A DNA stretch of 11,081 bases from Holosporales bacterium (GTDB lineage: Bacteria; Pseudomonadota; Alphaproteobacteria; RUG11792): NCBI GenBank assembly GCA_031263345.1, contig JAISFY010000012.1, positions 1 to 11,081 of the forward strand, written 5' to 3'. Positions 6,210 to 11,081 of this stretch are shown here, one piece after another (position 1 is the stretch's first letter; each line of letters begins with the position of its first letter). The notes beneath the pieces are model-generated. The model made no database searches. It was not told the origin of the DNA and saw only the letters and a program-made list of their open reading frames with translations. A program made the position numbers and the translations under genes.

Positions 6210-8505
6210 ACCTCACAATCTGGGCGATCCTGCTAAGTTCTCCTGGCCAATCCCGAACTCTTCTTTTTAGAGAATCATATTTCTCACTATTTTCACCGGA
6301 GAGCTGCTTTTCGGATCTGGTTTCATGAATTAATTCTACAAATTCATCGACTTCCCTCTCGAAGTTTTCTAATGGCTCCAAATGCTCGATATCGGTCGGT
6401 TTTTCTGGAATGTTCAAGATGTGTACTAACTGGCTGGTCACGAACGGAATAAATGGGCTCGCAGACCGTAAGAATTCAGCGAAAACGAATCCAGCAACAT
6501 TTTTTGTTTCTTCATCATCATGAAATTTCATTGCTTCGATAAAAAAATCGCAAAAAATGTCCCGCAAAAAGCATTGAATATTTTTAGTTGCATAATCAAA
6601 CCTATATTCATTAATATTTTTACAGATATTGGTTTTATGTTTTTTTAATTTTGCTAGAATCCAGTGATTAAGTTTGGCATCTACATTACCGATACTCTCG
6701 CAAAATGCGACACCCTTCGATTGTAAAAATCTCGCTGCGTTCCAGATTTTTGTTATAAAATTTCTGCTAATTTTGACATGATCTCGATCGAATTTAATAT
6801 CTCTCCCTGGAACGGATAAAAAGGCCAAGGTAAACCTTAAAGCATCTGCTCCAAATTCACCAATCAAATTCATCGGGTCGATGACATTCCCCTTCGATTT
6901 AGACATCTTTTGTCCATTCTTGTCACGAACTAGGGCGTGGATATAGATGTTGCTGAATGGGATTTGTTTCGTAAAGAACAGGCTCATCATTATCATGCGA
7001 GCGATCCAGAAAAAGATAATATCGAACCCGGAGACCAATGTTGTCGTCGGATAATAGCGTTTTAATAACTCCGGGTTTTCTTTTGGCCATCCGAAGGTCG
7101 CGAATGGCCAAAGGGCTGACGAAAACCACGTATCCAGGACATCCGTATCGCGCCGCAGCAAATCCTTCTGAATTCCAAGTGCATCGGCTGCTCGATAGGC
7201 TTCTTCTTCCGTTTTTTCAACGATAATTTCCCCGTTCGGACCGTACCAAGCTGGGATCCTGTGTCCCCAAACGATTTGCCTCGAGATACACCACGGCTCG
7301 ATGTTGTGCATCCAGTCAAAATATGTATTTTTCCATTTTTCTGGGAAAAATTTTATTTCTTCAGTTTCGACGACTTTGATCGCCTCATCGGCCATGGCCT
7401 TCGCGTCAACGAACCACTGATCGGTTAGGAGTGGCTCGATGATGGTTTCAGATCGATCTCCGTATGGGATCGAATGGATTATCTCTTCTTCCTTAACTAA
7501 AAACCCATCCTCAGCCAATTTTTCGAGAAGCAATTTTCTAGCTTTTTTGAGGTACAGGCCTCTCAAAAAATCGGGGACGTAATCTGATACGCACATGTGG
7601 CCATCCTCATCGATGACCGATACCATTTCGAGATCATGGCGTTTCCCGATTGCAAAGTCGTTAATGTCGTGAGCTGGAGTTACCTTGAGGCACCCGGTTC
7701 CCTTTTCCATGTCAACATAATCGTCGCTAATGATCAGTACGGTGCGTCCAGAATATGGAATTACCGCCTCTTTTCCAATAATTGACCCGTAACGCTCATC
7801 ATTCGGATGAACGGCAATCGCAGTATCTCCAAACATAGTTTCCGGTCTCGTCGTAGCGATCGTTACGAAATCCGAAGAATCAGCTATTTTATATTTGATA
7901 TGCCACAAAGTTCCTTTTTCTTCTCTATTCTGAATCTCAAGATCTGAGATTGCCGTTTTCAATTTTGTATCCCAGTTGACGAGTCGCTTATCTCTGAAGA
8001 TCAAGCCCGTTTTATATAAAGTAACAAAGGCTTCGATTACCGATTTACAAAAGTCATCATCCATGGTAAATCTTGAAAAATCCCATGAAGCAGAGCATCC
8101 GAGAGCTATCTGTTGATGAAGAATATTGTCACCAGACCTTTTTTTCCATTCCCAGATTTTTTCGATGAGTTCGTCACGAGACAATGAACTCGGGTCGATC
8201 CCAGAGGATTCGAGATCACGAGAGACAACCATTTGTGTTGCGATTCCGGCGTGATCCGTACCAGGTTGCCAAAAAGTATCAAATCCAGCCTGCCTATGGT
8301 AGCGTACCAAAATATCCTGTATGGTATAGGTTAGAGCGTGACCTAGATGAAGATTTCCTGTTACGTTAGGGGGGGGCATAAGCAGCGAAAAATAACAGCC
8401 CTTTTCAGAGGTCGCTAGTGTTAGAGGCTGGCATAAGGCTCGCGAATAGAAGTTTTTTTCAAAGTCATTTGGATTATAAGTCTTATTAAGAAGAGGGGCG
8501 CTCAT
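6208..8505 (-). CDS. valS: Valyl-tRNA synthetase, short form
   Basis: Class I synthetase that charges tRNA-Val, cytoplasmic. 765 residues against about 950 in E. coli. HIGH motif HLGH at 53-56 within PPPNVTGNLHLGH; the CP1 editing domain is present (TIATTRPETMFGDTA, GTGCLKVTPAHD); KMSKS at 533-537. An anticodon-binding helical domain follows (about 600-720). The chain then ends after a short helical tail, LSRIAQIVR, so the C-terminal coiled-coil arm of typical bacterial ValRS is missing. The stop is clean and a terminator follows, so this is probably a genuine short form rather than a frameshift. The PPPNVTG version marks the bacterial class, unlike the archaeal-like enzyme known from Rickettsia. 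ATG 8503-8505 has no clear Shine-Dalgarno. It lies 59 bases behind rpsU on the same strand, and no terminator is seen between them. Confidence 0.97.
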   Translation of the reverse strand: MSAPLLNKTYNPNDFEKNFYSRALCQPLTLATSEKGCYFSLLMPPPNVTGNLHLGHALTYTIQDILVRYHRQAGFDTFWQPGTDHAGIATQMVVSRDLESSGIDPSSLSRDELIEKIWEWKKRSGDNILHQQIALGCSASWDFSRFTMDDDFCKSVIEAFVTLYKTGLIFRDKRLVNWDTKLKTAISDLEIQNREEKGTLWHIKYKIADSSDFVTIATTRPETMFGDTAIAVHPNDERYGSIIGKEAVIPYSGRTVLIISDDYVDMEKGTGCLKVTPAHDINDFAIGKRHDLEMVSVIDEDGHMCVSDYVPDFLRGLYLKKARKLLLEKLAEDGFLVKEEEIIHSIPYGDRSETIIEPLLTDQWFVDAKAMADEAIKVVETEEIKFFPEKWKNTYFDWMHNIEPWCISRQIVWGHRIPAWYGPNGEIIVEKTEEEAYRAADALGIQKDLLRRDTDVLDTWFSSALWPFATFGWPKENPELLKRYYPTTTLVSGFDIIFFWIARMIMMSLFFTKQIPFSNIYIHALVRDKNGQKMSKSKGNVIDPMNLIGEFGADALRFTLAFLSVPGRDIKFDRDHVKISRNFITKIWNAARFLQSKGVAFCESIGNVDAKLNHWILAKLKKHKTNICKNINEYRFDYATKNIQCFLRDIFCDFFIEAMKFHDDEETKNVAGFVFAEFLRSASPFIPFVTSQLVHILNIPEKPTDIEHLEPLENFEREVDEFVELIHETRSEKQLSGENSEKYDSLKRRVRDWPGELSRIAQIVR

Positions 8506-8564
8506 TTATCAAAGGGCCATAAACAATTTATGAGCGATAACCAGACAATGGTACCATACATCGA

Positions 8565-8768
8565 TTAGTATCCGTCCCTTTCGTAACGTTTCCGATTCAT
8601 TTTCCGAGCACGCCGGAGAGATTCTACCCGTTTTCTAGCTTTTTTTTCGGAAGGTTTTTCAAAATGTCGATGAATCTTCATATCCTTATAGATTCCCTCT
8701 CGCTGCATCTTTTTCTTTAAAATTCTCAGAGCGTGATCGACATCGTTAGAATTGACAGTAACTTCCAA
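8565..8768 (-). CDS. rpsU: Small ribosomal subunit protein bS21
   Basis: 67 residues, very basic, matching S21 throughout: ILKKKMQREGIYKDMK, HFEKPSEKKARKR and a final Arg/Lys-rich RRARKMNRKRYER. bS21 binds the 30S platform near the 3' end of 16S rRNA and helps initiation. The start is TTG at 8766-8768: it gives MEVTVNSNDVDHALRIL, which lines up with other alphaproteobacterial S21 starts (MQV-V), has AGGTGG four bases upstream, and the only other in-frame Met is past the conserved N-terminus. A rare start codon may keep expression low. A promoter lies about 80 bases upstream. The next gene on this strand is valS, 59 bases on; the gap holds only a 10-base palindrome (ATGGTACCAT, 8548-8557). Confidence 0.95.
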   Translation of the reverse strand: MEVTVNSNDVDHALRILKKKMQREGIYKDMKIHRHFEKPSEKKARKRVESLRRARKMNRKRYERDGY

Positions 8769-8852
8769 GGGGCCACCTGTAAAAAATAAAGAAATACGTA
8801 TTCAAGGATAGGTTAACACGGTTAGGAGATACAGCACAATAACGTAAACAAA

Positions 8853-8881
8853 ATTGTAACATAACTTTAGATCGAAAACAA
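8853..8881 (-). promoter_or_regulatory. Sigma-70 promoter for rpsU (and valS)
   Basis: On the - strand TTGTTT (8881-8876) and TACAAT (8858-8853) are 17 bases apart. The leader to the TTG start would be about 80 bases. It lies back to back with the rpsF promoter and nearly touches it. Confidence 0.5.
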
Positions 8882-8884
8882 CGA

Positions 8885-8914
8885 TTGGAGGAGAAGGGAT
8901 GGATATGATACAAT
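8885..8914 (+). promoter_or_regulatory. Probable sigma-70 promoter for rpsF-rpsR-acpS-ruvX
   Basis: TTGGAG (8885-8890) and TACAAT (8909-8914) are 18 bases apart; an overlapping TATGAT at 8904-8909 is another -10 choice. Transcription would start near 8921, just before the paired hairpins of the leader. Confidence 0.45.
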
Positions 8915-8921
8915 CCAACGG

Positions 8922-8990
8922 TTGGCCTTGCCTGCCTCAGCTCAGAAGGTAGGCTGGTTACTGTTAGTGTCAGTAACCCCCCAAAAGGAG
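8922..8990 (+). promoter_or_regulatory. Structured rpsF leader with two tandem hairpins
   Basis: Two stems stand side by side just ahead of the ribosome-binding site: GCCTGCCT 8930-8937 with AGGTAGGC 8947-8954 (eight pairs, one G-U, 9-base loop) and GGTTACTG 8956-8963 with CAGTAACC 8971-8978 (eight perfect pairs, 7-base loop). One base separates them. The Shine-Dalgarno AAGGAG is at 8985-8990, eight bases before the ATG. CCTT (8926-8929) could pair with AAGG (8985-8988) and close a three-way junction that hides it. In many bacteria S6-S18 bind an rpsF leader hairpin to regulate their own synthesis. I do not see the CCG bulge reported for that motif, so this may be another design. Confidence 0.5.
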
Positions 8991-8998
8991 ATCATTTA

Positions 8999-9334
8999 AT
9001 GAGGTTTTATGAAACAGTATTCATTGTCAAACAGGATGCATCGTCGAGTCATGTCGAATCGGTAGCTCAAGAAATCGTCGAGGTCATCAAAGAACAGGGT
9101 GGCGAAGTCACGAAGACCGAGTTTTGTGGTCTGAGATATCTGGCTTACCCGATTAAGAAAAACAGGAGGGGGCACTATGTTCTCCTGAACATTGTCATTG
9201 AACCGACCGGGATAAAAGAGATCGAGAGGAAACTGAGATTGAATGAGGATATCATACGGTTTCTTACGGTTAGCACCGAAAAACTAGATAATACTCCATC
9301 GGCCTTAATGAGGCGTAATATGAGGGATGGATAA
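8999..9334 (+). CDS. rpsF: Small ribosomal subunit protein bS6
   Basis: 111 residues. bS6 pairs with bS18 on the platform of the 30S subunit, binding 16S rRNA in the central domain. It begins MRFYETVFIVKQDAS and carries the conserved LRYLAYPIKKNRRGHYVLLNI core, one ferredoxin-like domain; the C-terminal tail is short. AAGGAG lies eight bases before the ATG. It heads the cluster rpsF-rpsR-acpS-ruvX, and rpsR follows 21 bases after its stop. The usual third gene of the group, rplI, is not here. Confidence 0.97.
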   Translation: MRFYETVFIVKQDASSSHVESVAQEIVEVIKEQGGEVTKTEFCGLRYLAYPIKKNRRGHYVLLNIVIEPTGIKEIERKLRLNEDIIRFLTVSTEKLDNTPSALMRRNMRDG

Positions 9335-9355
9335 TGAGAGAGGAGTGGATCAGCA

Positions 9356-9577
9356 ATGAGTGAGGGCGTGAAAACACCAGCAGAGGAGCAGAAAGAAAAT
9401 AAGTCGAATCATCCAATCGACTATAAGGACGTAAGGTTTTTATCGAAATTTGTTTCGGAGCGCGGGAAGATAATACCTTGTAGAGTAAATTCCCAATCCG
9501 TGAAAAGGCAACGAGACATTTCAAGAGCGATAAAGAGGGCCAGAATATTAGCTTTAATGCCGTTCAATGTGCAATAA
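9356..9577 (+). CDS. rpsR: Small ribosomal subunit protein bS18
   Basis: 73 residues. The polar start (to about residue 20) is followed by the S18 core: IDYKDVRFLSKFVSERGKI, then SVKRQRDISRAIKRARIL and ALMPF. It binds 16S rRNA together with bS6. AGGAG at 9341-9345 is ten bases before the ATG. It ends 14 bases before acpS. No zinc-ribbon Cys set; a single Cys lies in IIPCRVNS. Confidence 0.97.
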   Translation: MSEGVKTPAEEQKENKSNHPIDYKDVRFLSKFVSERGKIIPCRVNSQSVKRQRDISRAIKRARILALMPFNVQ

Positions 9578-9591
9578 GGGAAGCCTGATAG

Positions 9592-9966
9592 ATGATAATC
9601 GGAGCAGGTGTCGATATTCTCGACACGAGGCGTATCGAGCGCCTGGTCACCAAGTTTGGCTCCCAATTCGAAAGGCGAATATTTACCCAGGCAGAGCTGG
9701 CCTTTTGCTGTCGTCGTGATAAATACATTGAATCCTTGGCAAAGATGTTCTCATTAAAAGAGGCGATGATTAAAGCGATCTCGGACGTCTCTGGTATTCG
9801 ATGGCATGAAATTGAAGTCTTTCACAATGATCTTGGTCGGCCGGTCATTGAGCTAACCGGGACGGCTCTTATAAAAGCAGAGCAAAAATCCCAATTCTTT
9901 AAGGTAGAGGCAACCACGAGCGACGAACCCCCGTACGTCGCCGCCTTCGTCATCATGTGGGCATGA
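9592..9966 (+). CDS. acpS: Holo-[acyl-carrier-protein] synthase
   Basis: 124 residues, the standard AcpS length. It transfers 4'-phosphopantetheine from coenzyme A to a serine of apo-ACP, making fatty-acid synthesis possible; cytoplasmic, active as a trimer, Mg-dependent. Asp8 in GAGVDILDTRRIE and Glu57 in KMFSLKEAMIKA are the expected metal and CoA ligands. WHEIEVFHNDLGRPVIEL and the SDEPPYVAAFV end are family hallmarks. AAGGGAAG lies about eight bases before the ATG. In many alphaproteobacteria acpS lies near pdxJ, lepB and rnc; here it follows rpsR by 14 bases and its stop overlaps ruvX (ATGA). Confidence 0.96.
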   Translation: MIIGAGVDILDTRRIERLVTKFGSQFERRIFTQAELAFCCRRDKYIESLAKMFSLKEAMIKAISDVSGIRWHEIEVFHNDLGRPVIELTGTALIKAEQKSQFFKVEATTSDEPPYVAAFVIMWA

Positions 9967-10496
9967 TCGTCGGTAATACAGCCAGTGACACGATTCCGGA
10001 TCTTGAAAAATACATAGGAAAATCGAGAGTTCTCGGGTTAGATTATGGAGCCAAACGAATAGGAATCGCCATGTCGGATATAGGCTGGATAATAGCATCC
10101 CCAGTCACGACGCTCGAGACACGAAGTGTTTTTGAACATCTACTCCAAATGATTCATGAATATACGGTATCCGTCATCGTGATAGGCCTCCCATTATCGA
10201 TGGGAGGTCACGATGGAGGAATACAGGATGGAAAGGTTAAAAAGTTCGGGCAGAATCTCGCGCACAAAGTTGTACAAAGCGGCCTGCAGACACAAATAAG
10301 GTATTGGGACGAAAGATTAAGCACGAAAGCAGCGGCAGTGGCTCTTGAACTCATGGGAGCAAATACCAATTGCCGCAAGAAGCACATAGATAGAGTAGCG
10401 GCAAGCATCATTCTGCAAGGATTTTTGCAGTATTTACATGATTCGAAACAATCCAGATTATTCAGGTTCAGCAATCGAGATTCCACAGCAGAGTAG
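9963..10496 (+). CDS. ruvX: RuvX/YqgF-family Holliday-junction-resolvase-like nuclease
   Basis: 177 residues. YqgF proteins have an RNase H-like fold; in E. coli the family member matures the 5' end of 16S rRNA, and some members cut Holliday junctions. Seen here: LGLDYGAKRIGIAMSD (Asp27 first catalytic), VIVIGLPLSMGGHDG, YWDERLSTKAA and HIDRVAASIILQGFLQ (last catalytic Asp). It is longer than the usual 140-160 by about 20 residues at each end; the tail SRLFRFSNRDSTAE is not conserved as far as I know. I chose ATG 9963, whose ATGA overlaps the acpS stop; a GTG six bases earlier is possible. Which of the two activities it has here cannot be told from sequence. Confidence 0.94.
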   Translation: MIVGNTASDTIPDLEKYIGKSRVLGLDYGAKRIGIAMSDIGWIIASPVTTLETRSVFEHLLQMIHEYTVSVIVIGLPLSMGGHDGGIQDGKVKKFGQNLAHKVVQSGLQTQIRYWDERLSTKAAAVALELMGANTNCRKKHIDRVAASIILQGFLQYLHDSKQSRLFRFSNRDSTAE

Positions 10497-10641
10497 GTTC
10501 GATCAGGTAGGCCGCAATCCATAGCGAGTCACCACCGGAGACCGAAGAAAAGCGCCCACGTTGACCAATAACAATAATGCGGATTTATATCCAAGGAAAG
10601 TAGAAACCCTAGCGTACACAGGCCAGTATGGAGTCATCAGC

Positions 10642-10731
10642 TACCCCGTCAGTAAGCCCAATTCTACGGAACTAGAGACAGGATCAAAAAGCGAGATAGG
10701 GGCCTGGTTGAGCTCAGATCCTAGACGATCA
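10642..10731. repeat. Direct repeat, copy 1 (90 bases exact)
   Basis: TACCCCGTCAGTAAGC at its left edge through GAGCTCAGATCC to GACGATCA at its right. It is identical over 90 bases to 10992-11081, in the same orientation, 350 bases apart. The bases left of the two copies differ (GTCATCAGC against CCTTTCGAA), so the left edge of the match is real. Confidence 0.95.
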
Positions 10732-10891
10732 GGAATAGATCCGCCGATATCGGTAGAATAGAGGAAGCGATGCAGATGGGAGTCCTAATGCAAACGTCCA
10801 GCGAGGTTACCGCGCTGGGAGCGGACAATACAGGAAAGAAATTAGGGCAAAGGTGATGCGGACGGCGCGCGATTGAGTATAAGAACTATAA

Positions 10892-10957
10892 GCCCCCTCC
10901 CACTTTGAGAGCTTCACTTTCGGGGAAAAAATAGAGTCAGGGTGAAGGAGAGGGGGC
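10892..10957. other. G+C-rich two-part hairpin between the repeats
   Basis: GCCCCCTC (10892-10899) pairs with GAGGGGGC (10950-10957), and inside it CTTCAC (10912-10917) pairs with GTGAAG (10942-10947). All 14 pairs are Watson-Crick, so neither strand is favoured. The joint is lopsided (12 against 2 bases) and the loop has 24. Hairpins of this look occur at the ends of IS200/IS605-type elements, but no transposase or TnpB is present. Confidence 0.5.
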
Positions 10958-10991
10958 CCGCTGAGGTGGTTGGACGTTTTATCCTTTCGAA

Positions 10992-11081
10992 TACCCCGTC
11001 AGTAAGCCCAATTCTACGGAACTAGAGACAGGATCAAAAAGCGAGATAGGGGCCTGGTTGAGCTCAGATCCTAGACGATCA
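10992..11081. repeat. Direct repeat, copy 2 (runs to the window edge)
   Basis: Identical to 10642-10731. The match runs to the last base of the window, so its true right end is unknown and it may be longer. Spacing of 350 bases would suit either a tandem array seen once and a quarter, or an element with direct repeats at its borders. Confidence 0.95.

Larger units (their letters stand above)
10497..11081. other. Gene-free right end carrying a direct repeat
   Basis: 585 bases with no convincing gene. Single 60-base lines counted by hand run 48-57% G+C, well above the AT-rich left part. A 66-codon frame from TTG 10561 to TAG 10761 has no ribosome-binding site, and part of it is the repeated DNA, so I do not call it. 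Several - strand frames are unusually free of stops (see findings). The stretch holds the 90-base direct repeat, and between the copies a G+C-rich hairpin. It could be a repeat-family element or the edge of a larger mobile element. Confidence 0.6.

Noticed and set aside
8548..8557. Perfect palindrome ATGGTACCAT between rpsU and valS
   Set aside because: Ten bases with no T-run; too short to call a terminator or operator.
10208..10522. 104-codon - strand frame
   Set aside because: It is the shadow of ruvX, whose catalytic motifs are intact on the + strand.
10561..10761. 66-codon + strand frame starting TTG
   Set aside because: No Shine-Dalgarno, no recognisable protein, and 90 of its bases are a DNA repeat whose second copy sits in a different context with an upstream stop.
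10770..10855. Short frame starting MQMGVLMQTSSEV with ADNTG, recalling ribosomal protein uL14
   Set aside because: Only about 28 codons, the likeness is limited to a few residues, and the core of uL14 is missing; probably chance.
10497..11081. RNase P RNA, tmRNA, SRP RNA, 5S rRNA, tRNA or group II intron at the right end
   Set aside because: None of the conserved cores of these RNAs could be found by eye on the + strand.

Overview
The window looks like chromosomal DNA of an AT-rich alphaproteobacterium, probably of the reduced, host-associated kind (Holosporales- or Rickettsiales-like). Reasons: a bacterial-type valS, a compact acpS-ruvX block beside rpsF-rpsR, an IscS/IscU-type iron-sulfur system, a TamA-like Omp85 protein and bS21. 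The valS belongs to the PPPNVTG/HLGH bacterial class rather than the archaeal-like class known from Rickettsia, so I lean toward Holosporales-like. This is inference from gene content, not a phylogeny.

Layout. 1-155: tail of an unidentified + strand gene. 438-1094: an unrecognised 218-residue beta-rich protein. 1095-1548: an AT-rich gene-free stretch holding a long nested inverted repeat, one perfect DnaA-box 9-mer and the terminator of the next gene. 1549-3414 (-): TamA-like outer-membrane protein. 3663-6176 (+): iscS, an iscU-iscA fusion and ruvA, with short overlaps, one operon. 6208-8768 (-): rpsU then valS, convergent with ruvA. 8999-10496 (+): rpsF, rpsR, acpS, ruvX, divergent from rpsU, preceded by a structured leader. 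10497-11081: G+C-richer sequence with no convincing gene, containing a 90-base exact direct repeat whose second copy reaches the last base of the window.

How the genes fit together. IscS takes sulfur from cysteine and passes it to the IscU half of the fusion; the IscA half would carry or deliver clusters. RuvA, translationally coupled behind, serves Holliday-junction processing. rpsU, rpsF, rpsR and valS are translation genes; AcpS activates acyl carrier protein; RuvX is the YqgF-family nuclease tied to rRNA processing. TamA inserts outer-membrane or surface proteins.

Most worth a second look: the IscU-IscA fusion with an apparent internal ribosome-binding site, the nested hairpin at 1172-1261, the paired hairpins in the rpsF leader, the unknown 218-residue protein, and the repeat-bearing right end. 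I found no CRISPR array, transposase or defence system.
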